The notes beneath the pieces are model-generated. The model saw only the letters and a list, made by a program, of their open reading frames with translations, was not told where the DNA came from and did not search any database. The translations under genes and the position numbers were made by a program. From contig JARWKL010000001.1 of NCBI GenBank assembly GCA_029961685.1, positions 24,068,295 through 24,132,294 of the forward strand: a DNA stretch of 64,000 nucleotides, given 5' to 3'. Every line of letters starts with the position of its first letter. Within the stretch, counting starts at the first letter, position 1. Shown one piece after another: positions 13,368 through 26,906 of this stretch. Source of the stretch: Aristolochia californica (Eukaryota > Streptophyta > Magnoliopsida > Piperales > Aristolochiaceae).

Positions 13368-16300
13368 CTCAGTTAAAAATTCCCTGCCTCCCCCTTTTCC
13401 CGACAATTGTAGAACCTGATATATAAAAACCAAAAAGAGTTAACAATCCATAAAAATAACCGACCCCTTTTGGAATTATATCTCTCTACTTTTGTGCATT
13501 GTGCATATCCATTTTAGATGTGTACCTTTTTCTTAAATCAAAACTTGAGTTTTAAATTTTCCTTGATCTGGTAAAAAAAAAAAGATAAAAGACAAATAGA
13601 TCACAACAAAATGAAAATTTTAGAGTTTATTTATGGAAAGAATTTAAAGCAATAAAAAATGTAATAAAATAAAATCTATTCACCCACCACAAAAGAACAC
13701 AAAATTTTTGTCATCCAAATTTGGGAAATTACACTAGTTCAACCATGATAGCTCAGAATTTTATAAGAAAGAGATTTTTCTACACATGTTTTTAAAAATG
13801 GATATGCATGCTTGAAACAAGTTAAAGATGCAAATGACCAATGGATCCAAACCTTTTAAAGAGAATAACATTCAATTCCCAAGTGAACGTGCAGTGGGAT
13901 ATTTACCCGAGTCAAACAAGCCATTATTTTGTGCATTTACAAAAAGCTGACCTGACAACCATAGATGATTGAAAGTGATTTATCATGCATAATGGGCTAT
14001 ATTATTGTAAGGAATGGCTTATGGATTGGGAGTCGACACTCAGTTAAAAATCCCCCGCCTGCCCCCTTTCCCAATGATTGCAGAACTGATATATAAAAAC
14101 TAAAAGTGTTTACAATCCTTAAAAATTACAGACACTTTTTGGAATTATCTCTCTCTACATTTGTGCATTCTGCATTTCCATTTTACAAGTATACTTTTTT
14201 CTTAAATCAAAACTTGAGTTTTCACTTTCCCTTCATCTCGTAAACAAACAAAGAGATAAAAGGCGAATACATCACAAAAAAAATGAAAATTTTAGACTTT
14301 ATGTACGGAAATAAATTAAAGCAATAACAAATGTACGTAAATAAAATTTATTCACATACCACAAATAAACACAAAAGTTTTGTTATCCAAGTTTGGGAAA
14401 TTTCACTAGTTCAACACTAATAGCTCGGAATTTTAGAAGAAAGAGATTTTTATATGCATGTTTTAAAAAATTGATATGCATGCTTGAAACATATTAAACA
14501 TGCAAATGACCAATGGATCCAAACCATTTAAAGAGACTAACATTAAATTCCCAAGTGAACGTGCGGTGGGATATTTAACCAAGTAAAACAAGCCATTATT
14601 TTGCCCACTTACAAAAAGTTGACCTAACGATCATAGATGATTGTAAAGTGATTTAGCATGCGTAACGGGCTATATTTTTGTAAGGAATGACATATGGATT
14701 GGGAGTCGACACTCAGTTAAAAATTCCCTGCCACCCCCTTTTCCCGACAATAGCAGAACCTGATATATAAAAACAAAAAAGATTTTACAATCCCTAAAAA
14801 TTACCGACCCTTTTCTGAATTATCTCTCTCTACATTTGTGCATTTTGCATTTCCATTTTTGATGTATAGTTTTTTCTTAAATCAAAACTTGAGTTTTCAT
14901 TTTTCTCTTATCTCGTAAACAAAAAAAGAGATAAAAAGCAAATAGCTCACAACAAAATGAAAATTTTAGAGGTTATGTATAGAAAGAATTTAAAGCAATA
15001 CCAATTGTAAGTAAATAAAATTTATGCGCACACCACAAATGAACACAAATGTTTTGTTATCCAACTACGGGAAATTCCACTAGTTCAACCCTAATAGCTC
15101 GGAATTCTATACAATAGAGGTTTTCTACACAAGTTTTAAAAATCGGATATGCTTGCTTGAAACATGTTAAAGTTACAAATGACCTATGGATCGAAGCCTT
15201 TTAAAGAGAATAACATTGAATTTCCAAGTGAACATGCTGTGAGATATTTACCCGAGTCAAACAAGCCATTATTTTGCCCATTTATAGAAAGCTGACCTAA
15301 CGACCATAGATGATTGTAAAGTGATTTATCATGCATAACGGGTAATATTTCTGTAAGGAATGACTTATGGATTGGGTGTCAACACTCAGTTAAAAATTCC
15401 CCGCCTCCCCCTTTTTACCGATGATTGCAGAACCTAATATATTAAAACTGAAAAGAGTTTACAATCCCTAAAAATTCCAAACACTTTTTCAAATTATCTC
15501 TCTCTACATTTGTGCATTGTGCATTTCCATTTTAGATATATACTTTTTTCTTAAATCAAAACTTGAGTTTTCACTTTCCCTTCATCAAGTAAACAAAAAA
15601 AAGAGATAAAAGGCAAATAGATCACAACAAAATGAAAATTTTAGAGTTTATGTATGGAAAGAATTTAAAGCAATAACAAATATAAGTAAAGGAAATTTAT
15701 TCACGCACTACAAATGCACACAATAGTTTTGTTATCAAAGTTTGGAAAATTCCACTAGTTTAAACCCTAATAGCTCGGAAAATTATAAGAAAGAGATTTT
15801 TCTACACATGTCTTAAAAAATTCATATGCACGCTTGAATCATGTTAAAGATTCAAATAACCTATGGATCCAAACCTTTTAAAGAGAATAACATAAATTCC
15901 CAAGTGAAAATGTGGTGGGATATTTACCCGATTCAAACAAGCCATTATTTTGCCCATTTACAAAAAGCTGACCTAACAATCATATATGATTGTAAAGTTA
16001 TTTATCCTGTGTAATAGGCTATATTTTTATAAGGAATTACTTAAGGATTGGGAGTCAACATTCAGTTAAAAATCCCCCGCCTCCACATTTTCCCGACGAT
16101 TGCAGAGCCTGATATATAAAAACTAAAAAGTGTTTACAATCCCTAAAAATTACTGACACCTTTTGGAATTATCTCTCTCTTTATTTGTGCATTGTGAATT
16201 TCCATTTCAGATATATACTTTTTACTTAAATCAAAACTTGAGTTTTCACTTTCCCTTCATCTCGTAAACAAAAAAAGAGATAAAAGGCAAATAGATCACA

Positions 16301-18004
16301 ACAAAATGAAAATTTGAGACTTTATGTATGGAAAGAATTTAAAGCAATAACAATTGTAAGTAAAGAAAATTTATTCACACACCACAAATGAACACAAAAG
16401 TTTTTTTATCCAAGTTTGGGAAATTCCACTTGTTCAACCCTAATAGCTCAAAATTTTATAAGAAAGAGATTTTTGTACATATGTTTTAAAAAATGGATAT
16501 GCATGCTTGAAACATGTTAAAGATGCAAATGACCTATGGGTCCAAACCTTTTGAAGAGAATAACATTAAATTCCCAAGTGAACGTGCAGTGGGATATTTA
16601 CCAGAGTCAAACAAGCTATTAGTTTGCCCATTTTAAAAATCTGACCTAACATCATAGATGATTGTAAAGTGATTTATCATGTGTAACAGGCTATATTTTT
16701 GTAAGGAATGACATCTGGATTGGGAGTCAACACTCAGTTAAAAGTCCCCCACCTCCCCCTTTTTCCCGATGAGTGCAGAACCTGATATATGAAAACTTAA
16801 AAGAGTTTACAATCCCTAAAAATTCCAAATACTTTTTTGAATTATCTCTCTCTACATTTGTGCATTCTGCATTTCCATTTTAGATGTATATTTTTTTCTT
16901 AAATCAAATCTTGAGTGATATCTTTCCCTTCATCTCGTACACAAAAAAAGAGATAAAAGGCAATAAGACCAAAACAACATTAAAATTTTAGATTTTATGG
17001 ATGGAAAGAATTTAAAGCAATAACAAATTTAAGTAAAGAAATTTTATTCACACACCACTAATGAACACAAAAGTTTTGTCATCCAAGTTTTGGAAATTCC
17101 ACTAGTTCAACCCTAATAGCTCGGAATTTTTTAAGAAAGAGATTTTTCTACACATGTTTTAAAAAATGGATATGCATGCTTGAAACATGTTAAAGATGCG
17201 AATGAACATTGGATCCAAAAATTTTAAAGAGAATAACATTAAATTCCCAAGAGATGTGCGGTGGGATATTTACCCGAGTCAAACAAGCCATTATTTTGCC
17301 GATTTTAAAAAAGCTGACCAAAAAATCATAGATGATTGTAAAGTGATTTATCATGCGTAACGGGCTATATTTTTTTTAGGAATGACTTATGGATTGGGAG
17401 TCAACACACAGTTAAAAATCCCCTGACTCCCCCATTTACTGACGACTGCAGAACCTGATATAAAAAAAATAAAAACAATTTACAATCCCTAAAATTACAG
17501 ACACTTTTTGGACTTATCTCTCTCTACATTTGTGCATTGTGCATTTCAATTTTAGATGGATACCTTTTTTTTAATCAAAACTTGAGTTTTTACTTTCCCT
17601 TTATCTCAAAAACAAAAAAAGAGATCGAAGGCAAATAGATCAGAAGAAAATGAAAATTTTAGAGTTTATGTATGGAAAGAATTAAAGTAAAAAAAAATGT
17701 AAGTAAAGAAAATTTATTCACACACCACAAATGAACACAAAAGTTTTGTTATCCAAGTTTGGGAAATTCCACTAGTTCAACCCTAATAGCTCGGAATTTT
17801 ATAAGATAGTGATTTTTCTACAGAAGTTTTAAAAAATGGATATGCATGTTTAAAACATGTTAAATATGCAAATGACCTATGGATCCAAAATTTTTAAAGA
17901 GAATAATATTAAATTCTAAAGTGAATGTGCGGTGGGATATTTACCCGAGTCAAACAAGCCATTATTTTTCCCATTTAAAAAAAGCTGACCTAACAACCAT
18001 AGAT

Positions 18005-18014
18005 GATTGTAACG
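18005..18014 (+). other. Deletion junction, about 20 bp lost
   Basis: GATGATTGT is joined to AACGGCC, skipping AAAGTGATTTATCATGCGT. The sequence GTAA is present at both ends of the missing segment, so a microhomology join is likely. Confidence 0.8.
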
Positions 18015-18311
18015 GCCTATATTTTTGTAAGGATTGACTTATGGATTGGGTGTCAACACTCAGTTTAAAATCCCTCGCCTCCCCCCTTCTCCGGACGATT
18101 GCAGAACCTAATATATAAAAACTAAAAAGAGTTTAATCCCTAAAAATTCCAAACACTTTTTCGAATTATCTCTCTCTACATTTTTGCATTGTGCATTTCC
18201 ATTTTAGATGTATACTTTTTTCTTGAATCAAAACTTGAGTTTTCACTTGTCCTTCATTAAGTAAACAAAAAAAGAGATTAAAGGCAAATAGATCACAACA
18301 AAATGAAAATT

Positions 18312-18325
18312 TTAGAGTTTAAAGC
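18312..18325 (+). other. Deletion junction, 16 bp lost
   Basis: TTTTAGAGTTTA joins directly to AAGCAATT, skipping TGTATGGAAAGAATTTA. The repeated TTTA at the ends of the lost piece fits slippage. Confidence 0.8.
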
Positions 18326-21300
18326 AATTACAAATGTAAGTAAAGAAAATTTATTCACACACCACAAATGAACAGAAAAGTTTTGTCATCCTAGTCTGGG
18401 AAATTCCACTAGTTCAACCCTAATAGCTCGGAATTTTATAAAAACAGATTTCTCTACACATCTTTTTAAAAATGGATATGCATGCTTGAAACAAGTTAAA
18501 GATCTAAATGACCTATGGATCCAAACCTTTTAAGAAGAATAACATTAAATACCCAAGTGAACGTGCGGCGGGATATTTACCCACCCGAGTCAAACAAGCC
18601 ATTATTTTGCCTATTTACAAAAAGCGGACTTAACGACCATAGATGATTGTAAAGTGATTTATCATGCGTAATTGGCTATATTTTTGTAAGGAATGACTTA
18701 TAGATTGGGAGAAAACACTCAGTTAAAAATTCCCCGCGGCCCCCTTTCCCTAACGATTGCAGAACCATATATATAACAACTAAAAAGAATTTACAATCCC
18801 TAAAAATTATAGACACTTTTTGGAATTATCTCTCTCTACATTTGTCCATTGTGCATTTCCATTTTAGATGTATACTTTTTTCTTAAATAAAAACTTGATT
18901 TTTCACTTTCCCTTCATCTCATAAACAAAAAAAGAGATAAAAGGCAAATAAATCACAACAAAATGAAAATTTTAGAGTTTATGTATGGAAAGAATTTAAA
19001 GCAATAACAAATGTAAGTAAAGAAAATTTATTCACACACCAGAAATGAACACAAAAGTTTTGTTATCCAACTTTGCGAAATTCCAGTTGATCAACCCTAA
19101 TAGATCGGAATTTTATAAGAAAGAGATTTTTTTACACATGCTTTCAAAAAATGGATATGCATGCTTGAAACATGTTAAAGATGCAAATGACCTATGGATC
19201 CAAACCTTTTTAAGGAGACTAACATTAAATTCCCAAGGGAACATTCGATGGGATCTTTACCCGGGTCAAACAAGCCATTATTTTGCCCATATAAAAAAGC
19301 TGACCTACCCATCACAGATGATTGTAAAATGATTTATAAAGCGTAATAGGGTATATTTTTGTAAGGAATGACTTATGGATTGGGAGTCAACACTTAGTTA
19401 AAAATCCCCCGACTCCCCCTTTTCCTGACGATTGCAGAACCTGATATATAAAAAACTAAAAAGAGTTTACAATCCCTAAAAATTACAGACACTTTTTGGA
19501 TTTATCTCTCCTTACATTTGTGCATTGTGCATTTCCATTTTAGATTTATACTTTTTTCTTCAATTAAAACTTGAGTTTTCACTTTCCCTTCATCACGTAA
19601 ACAAAAAAAAAAAAGATAAAAGGCAAATAGATTTCAACAAAATGAAAATTTTAGATTTTATGTATGGAAAGAATTAAAGCAGAAAAAAAATGTAAGTAAA
19701 GAAAATTTATTCACCCACCACAAATGAAAAATAAAGTTTTCTTATCCAAGTTTTGCAAATTCCACTAGTTCAACCCTAATAGCTCGAAATTTTATAAGAT
19801 AGAGATTTTTCTACTCAACTTCTAAAAAACGGATATGCATGCTTGAAGCATGTTAAAGATGCAAATGACCTATGGATCGAAACCTTTTAAAGAGAAGAAC
19901 ATTAACTTCCCAAGTGAACGTGCGGTGGGATATTTACCCGAGTCAAACAAGCCATTATTTTGCCCATTAACAAAAAGATGACCTAACAACCATAGATGAT
20001 TGTGAAGTGATTTATCATGCATAATGGGCTATATTTTTGTAAGGAATGACTTATGGATTGGGTGTCAAAACTCAATTAAAAATCCCCCGCCTCCCTCTTT
20101 TCCCGACAATTGCAAACCTGATGTATAAAAACTAAAAAGAGTTTACAATTCCTAAAAATGCAGACACTTTTGGAATTATGTCTCTCTATATTTTTGCATT
20201 GTGCATTTCCATTTAACATGTATAGTTTTTTTCTTAAATCAAAACTTGAGTTTTCACTTTCCCTTCATCTCGTAAACAAAAAAGAGATTAAAGGAAAACC
20301 AATTACAACAAAATAGAAATTTTAGAGTTTATGTATGGAAAGAATTTAAACCAATAACTAATGTAAGTAAATAAAATTTATTCACACACCACAAATTAAC
20401 ACAAAAGTTTTGCTATCCATGTTTGGGAAATTCCACTAGTTCAACCCTAATAGCTCGGAATTTTATAAGGAAGAGATTTTTCTTCACATGTTTTAAAAAA
20501 TGGAATATGCATGCTTGAAACATGTTAAAGATGCAAATGACCTATGGATCCAAAATTTTTAAAGTGAATAACATTAAATTCCTTAGTGAACGTGCGGAGG
20601 GATATTTACCCGAGTCAAACTAGCCATTATTTGCACATTTTAAAAAAGCTGACCTAACGATCATAGATGAATGTAAAGCGATTTATCATGCATAACGGGT
20701 TATATTTTTGTAAGGAATGACTTATGGATTGGGTGTTAACACTGAATTAAAAATCCTCGCTTCACCCTTTTCCGGACGATTGCATAACTGATATATAAAA
20801 ACTAAAAAGAGTTTACAAACCCTAAAAATTATTGACACTTTTTGGAAATATCTCTCTCTACATTTGTGCATAGTGCATTTCCATTTTACATGTATAGGTT
20901 TTTCTTAAATCAAAACTTGAGTTTTCAGTTTTTCCTTCAAATAGTAAATAAAAAAAGAGATAAATGGCAAATAGATCACAACAAAATGAAAATTTTAGCG
21001 TTTATGTGTGGAAAGAATTTAAAGCAATAACAAATATAAGTAAAGAAAATTTATTCACACACCACAAATGAACACAAAAGTTTTGCTGTCCAAGTTTGGG
21101 AAATTCCACTAGTTCAATCCTAATAGCTCGGAATTTTATAAGAAACAGATTTTTCTTCACATGTTTTAAAAAATGGATATCCATGCTTGAAACCCGGTAA
21201 AGATACAAATGTCCTATGGATCCAAACCTTTTAAAGTGAATAACATTAAATTCGCAAGTGAACGTGCGGAGGGATATTTACCGGTGTCAAACAAGCCATT

Positions 21301-22090
21301 ATTTTTCCTATTTAAAAAAAGTTGACCTAATGATCATCGATGACTGTAAAGTGATTTATCATGCGTAACGGGCTATATTTTTTTAAGGAATGACTTATTT
21401 ATTGGGAGTCAACACTCAATTAAAAATCTCCTCCCTCCCCCTTTTCCCGACGATTGCAGAACGTAATATATAAAAAAATAATAAATATTTTAAAATACCT
21501 AAAAATTACAGACACTTTTTGGAATTATCTCTCTCTACATTTGTGCATTGTGCATTTCCATTTTAGATGTATACTTTTTTCTCAAATCAAAACTACAGTT
21601 TTCACTGTCCCTTTATCTCGTAAACAAAAAAAGAGATAAAACGCAAATAGATCACGACAAAATGAAAATTTTAGAGTTTATGTATGGTAACAATTTAAAT
21701 CAATAAAAAATGTGAGTAAAGAAAATTTATTCACCCGGCACAAATGAACACAAAATATTTTTTATCCATGTTTGGGAAATTCCACTAGTTCAACCCTAAT
21801 TTCTCAAAATTTTAAAAGAAAGATATTTTTCTTCACATGTTTTAAAAAATGGATATGCATGCTTCAAACCTGTTAAAGATGTAAATGACCAATGGATCCA
21901 AACCTTTTAAAGAGAATAACATTAAATTCCCAAGTGAAAGTGAGGTGGGATATTTACCGGAGTCAAACAAGCCAATATTTGGCCCATTTGCAAAAAACTG
22001 ACCTAACGATCATAGATGAGTGTAAAGTGATTTATCATCCGTAATGGGTGATATTTTTTTTAGGAATGTCTTATTTATTGGGAGTCAATA

Positions 22091-22764
22091 CTCAGTTAAA
22101 AATCCTCTGCTTCCCCCTTTTATCGTCGATTGCTGAACCTGATCTATAAAAACAAAAAAGAGTTTACAATCCCTAAAAATTAAAGACACATTTTGGAATT
22201 ATCTCTCTCTACATTTGTGCATTGTGCATTTCCATTTTAGATGTATACTTTTTTCTTAAATCAAAACTTGAGTTTTCACTTTCCCTTCATCTCGTAAACA
22301 AAAAAAGAGATAAAAGGCAAATAGATCACAACAAAATGACAATTTTACAGTTTATGTATGGAAAGAATTTAAAGCAATAACAAATGTAAGTAAAGAAAAT
22401 TTATTTACACACCACAAATGAACACAAAAGTTTTGTTATCCAAATTTGGGAAATTCCACAAGTTCAACCCCAATAGCACAAAATTTTATAAGAAAGAGAT
22501 TTTTCTACACATGTTTAAAAAAATGGATATGCATGCTTGAAACATGTTAAAGATGCAAATGACCTATGGATCGAAACATTTTAAGGGGAATAATATTAAA
22601 GTCCCATGTGAACGTGCGGTGGGATATTTACCCGAGTCAAACAGGCCATTATTTTGCCCATTTACAAAAAGCTGACCTAACGACCATAGATGATTGTAAA
22701 GTGATTTATCATGCGTAACGGGCTATATATTTTTAAGGAATGACTTATGGATTGGGAGTCAAAA
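22091..22764 (+). repeat. Reference unit of subfamily A with internal landmarks
   Basis: This 674 bp copy keeps most consensus features and can serve as a map of one unit. The phase box is at 22091, the pyrimidine tract at about 22103-22121, the doubled GTGCATT at 22217-22223 and 22224-22230, and the A-run near 22300. The ATGCATGC octamer is at 22529-22536, between an 8 bp dyad ACATGTTT (22509-22516) and AAACATGT (22540-22547). Its BamHI-like GGATCC has mutated to GGATCG. The unit is close to four times 168 bp, but I could not see convincing internal quarter repeats. Confidence 0.8.
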
Positions 22765-23937
22765 CTCAGTTAAAAATCCCCCGCCTCCTTTTCCCGACGA
22801 AAACCGAACCTGATATATAAAAACGAAAAAGAGTTTACAATCCCTAAAAGTTATAGACACTTTTTGGAATTATCTCTCTCTACAATTGTGCATTGTGCAT
22901 TTCCATTTTAGATGTATACCTTTTTCTTAAATCAAAACTTGAGTTTTCACTTTCCCTTCATCTCGTAAACAAAAAAAGAGATAAGAGGCAATAAGATCAA
23001 AACAAAATGAAAATTTTAGATTTTAAGTATGGAAAGAATTTAAAGCAATAACATGTGTAAGCAAAGAATATTTATTCACTCACCACAAATGAACACAAAA
23101 GTTTCGTTATCCAAGTTTGGGAAATTCCTCTAGTTCAACCCTAATAGCTCGGAATTTTATAAGAAACAGATTTTTCTACATATATTTTGAAAAATAGATA
23201 TGCATGTTTGAGACATGTTAAAGATGCAATTGACCTATGGATCTTAACATTTTAAAGAGAATAACAATAAATTCCCAAGTGATCATACGGTGGGATATTT
23301 ACCCGAGTCAAACATGCCATCATATTGCCCATTTACAAAAAGCTGACCTAACGATCATAGATGATTGTAAAGTGATTTATCATGCGTAACGGTCTATATT
23401 TTTGTAAGGAATGACTTATTTATTGGGACTGAACACTTGATCAAAAATCCCCCGCCTCCCCCTTTTCCCGACGATTGTAGAACCGGATATATAAAAACAA
23501 TAAACAGTTTACAAACCTTAAAAATTACAGACACTTTTTGGAATTATCTCTCTCTACATTTGTACATTTTGTACTTCCATTATAAATATATACTTTTTTC
23601 TTAAATCCAAACTTGAGTTTTCACTTTCCCTTCATCTCATAAACAAAAAAAGAGATAAAAGGCAAATACATCACAACAAAATGAAAATTTTAGAGTTTAT
23701 GTATGGAAAGAATTTAAAGAAATAACAAATGTAAGTAAAGAAAATTTATTCACACACCACAAATGAACACAAAAGTTTTGTTATCCAAGTCAGGGAAATT
23801 CGACTAGTTCAACCCTAATAGCTCAGAATTTTATAAGAAAGAGATTTTTCTACACTTGTTTTAAAAAATGGATATGCAAGCTTGAAACATGTTAAAGATG
23901 CAAATAACCCATGGATCAAAAGCTTTTAAATAGAATA

Positions 23938-23955
23938 ACAAACACTCATTAAAGT
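23938..23955 (+). other. Small insertion resembling the phase box
   Basis: Where other units read GAATAACATTAAATTCCC, this copy reads GAATAACAAACACTCATTAAAGTCTC. The added AACACTCATTAAA resembles AACACTCAGTTAAA, which belongs at the unit boundary. It may be a short ectopic template copy. Confidence 0.55.
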
Positions 23956-26152
23956 CTCATGTCAACGTGCAATGGGATATTTACCCGAGTGAAACAAGCC
24001 ATTATTTTGCCCATTTACAACAAGCTGACCTAACCATCATAGATGAGTGTCAAGTGATTTATCATGCGTAAAGGGATACATTTTTGTAAGGAATGACTTA
24101 TGGATTGGCAGTCAATACTCAATTAAAAATCCTCTACCTCCCCCTTTTCCCGACGATTGCAAAACCTTATATATAAAAACTAAAAAGAGTTTACAATCCC
24201 TAAAAATTACAGCCACATTTTGGAATTATCTCTTTCTACATTTGTGCATTTTGCATTTACATTTTAGATGTATACTTTTTTCTTAAATTAAAACATGAGT
24301 TTTCACTTTCCCATCATCTCGTAAACAAAAACAGAAACAAAAGGCAATAAGATCAAAACAACATGAAAATTTTAGATTTTATGTATGGAAAGAAATTAAA
24401 GCAATAACAAATGTAAGTAAAGAAAATTTATTTGCACACCAGGAATGAACACAAAATTTTAGTTATCCAAGTTTGGGAAATTCCACTAGTTCAACCATAA
24501 TAGCTCGGAATTTATAAGAAAGAGATTTTTCTACTCATGTTTTAAAAAATGAATATTCATGTTTGAAACATGTTAGAGATGCAAATGACCTATGCATCCA
24601 AACCTTTTAAAGAGAATAACATTAAATTCCCAAGTGAACGTGCTGTGAGATATTTACCTGAGTCAAACAAGCCATTATTTTGCCCATTTACAAAAATGCT
24701 GACCTAAAGATCATAGATGATTGTAAAGTGATTTTTCATGCATAACAGGCTATATTTTTTTAAGGAATGACTTATGGATTGGGAGTCCACACTCAGTTAA
24801 AAATCCCCCGACTCCCCCTTTTCCCGACGATTGCAGAACCTGATATATGAAAATTAAAAAGAGTTTACAATCCCTAAAAATTATGGAAACTTTTTTGAAT
24901 TATCTCTCTCCATATTTGTGTATTGTGCATTTCCATATTACAAGTATACTTTTTTCTTAAATTGAAACTTGAAATTTCACTTTCCCTTCTTCTCGTAAAC
25001 AAAAAAAGAGATAAAAGGATAAGATCACAACAAAATGAAAATTTTAGAGTTTATGTATGGAAAGAATTTAAAGCAATAAGAAATGTAAGTAAATATAATT
25101 TATTCACACACCACAAATGAACACAAAAGTTTTATTATCCAAGTGTGGAAAATTCCACTAGTTCAACCCTTATAGCTCGGAATTTCATAAGAAAGAGATT
25201 TTTCTATACATGTTTTAAAAAATTGAAATGCATGCTTGAAACATATTAAACATGCAAATGACCTATGGATCCATTCCTTTTAAAGAGAATAACATTCAAT
25301 TCCCAAGTGAACGTGCGTTGAGATATTTACCCAGGTCAAACAAGCCATTATTGTGCCCATTTACAAAAAGCTGACCTAACGATCATAGATGATTGAAAAG
25401 TGATTGATCATGCGTAACGGGCTATATTTTTGTAAGAAATGACATTTATTGCGAGTAAACACTCAGTTAAAAATCGCCCGCCTCCCCCTTTTCCCAACGA
25501 CTGCAGAACCTAATATATAATAACCAAAAACGAGTTTACAATCCCTAAAAATTACAGACCCTTTGTAGAATTATCTCTCTCCACATATGTTCTTTGTGCA
25601 TTTCCATTTTAGACGTATACTTTTTTCTTAAATCAAAACTTGACTTTTCACTTTTCCTTCATCTCGTAAATAAAAAAAGAGATAAAAAGCAAACAGATCA
25701 CAACAAAATGAAAATTTTAGGTTATGTATGGAAAGAATTTAAAGCAATAACAAATGTGAATAAATAAAATTTATTCACACACCACAAGTGAACACAAAAG
25801 TTTTGTTATCCAAGTATGGGAAATTCCACTAGTTCAACCCTAATAGCTCGGCATTTTATAAGAAAGAGAATTTTCTACACTTGTTTAAAAAATGGATATA
25901 CATGCTTGAAACATGTTAAAGAAGCAAATGACCAATGGATCCAAACCTTTTAAAGATAATAACATTAAATTCCTAAGTGTGCGTGTGGTGGGATATTTAC
26001 CCGAGTCAAACAAGCCATTATTTTGCCTATTTACGAAAAGTTGAGTTAACGATCATAGATGATTGTAAAGTGATTGATCATGTGTAACGGGCTATGTTTT
26101 TGTAAGGAATGCCTTATGGATTGGGGGTCAACACTCAGTTAAAAATCCCTCG

Positions 26153-26177
26153 CCCCCCCCCCCCCCCCCCCCCCCCC
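26153..26177 (+). repeat. C25 run in the pyrimidine tract
   Basis: Twenty-five C in a row, the longest homopolymer in the window, replace CCTCCCCC. The complementary G25 is a strong G-quadruplex candidate and the C strand an i-motif candidate. The unit is lengthened to 690 bp. Homopolymer length could be imprecise in the assembly. Confidence 0.95.
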
Positions 26178-26889
26178 TTTTCCTGGTGATTGAAGAACCT
26201 GATGTATAAAAATTAAAATGAGTTTACAATCCCTTAAAATTACAGACACTTTTTGGATTTGTCTCTCTCTAAATTTGTGCATTGTGCATTTCATTTTTAG
26301 GTGTATAATTTTTTGTTAAATCAAAACTTGAGTTTTCACATTCCCTTCATCTCGTAAACAAAAAAAGGGATAAAAGGCAAAAAGATGACAACAAAATGAA
26401 AATTTTAGATTTTAAGTATGGAAAGAATTTAAATCAATAACAAATGTAAGTAAAGAAAATTTATTCATAGGCCACAAATGAACACAAACGTTTTATTATC
26501 CAAGTTTGGGAAATTCCACAAGTTCAACCCTAATAGCTCGAAATTTAAGAAGAAGAGATTATTCTACAGATGATTTAAAAAATGGATACGCATACTTGAA
26601 ACATGTTAAAGATGCAAATGACCTATGGATCCAAACCTTTTAAAGAGAATAACATTAAATTCCCAAGTGAACGTGCAAGTGGATATTTACCCCAGTCAAA
26701 GAAGTCATTATTTTGCCCATTTACAAAAAGTTGACCTAACGATCATAGATGACTATAAAGTGATTTTTCTTGTGTAATGGGCTATATTTTTTTAAGTAAT
26801 GATTTATGGATTGGGAGTCAACACTTAGTTAAAAATCCATCGCCTCCCCCTTTTCCTGATGATTGAGAACCTGATCTATAAAAACTTTA

Positions 26890-26906
26890 AAGTGTTTACA
26901 TTTTAG
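26890..26906 (+). other. Deletion junction, about 64 bp lost
   Basis: AGTGTTTACA is followed at once by TTTTAGATGG. The ATCCCTAAAAATTACAGAC... to GTGCATTTCC part is missing, leaving a 610 bp unit. Confidence 0.85.

Larger units (their letters stand above)
8029..16060 (+). repeat. Subarray 2: units starting 8029 to 15385
   Basis: Phase-box starts read at 8029, 8656, 9327, 10001, about 10673, 11349, 12022, 12700, 13368, 14039, 14712 and 15385. Unit 8029 is short (627 bp) and carries an A21 run as well as a deletion at its end. Unit 12022 contains a C12 run. Units 12022, 13368 and 14712, every second unit, share GACATATGGATT before the box and CCGACC in place of CAGACAC downstream. Nothing other than satellite sequence is seen. 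Confidence 0.93.
16061..24117 (+). repeat. Subarray 3: units starting 16061 to 23436
   Basis: Phase-box starts read at 16061, 16733, 17407, 18059, 18718, 19393, 20071, 20742, 21415, 22091, 22765 and 23436. Unit 17407 is 652 bp and unit 18059 is 659 bp, from small internal deletions at about 18011 and 18319. Unit 23436 is 682 bp with a small insertion at about 23940. Nothing other than satellite sequence is seen. Confidence 0.93.
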
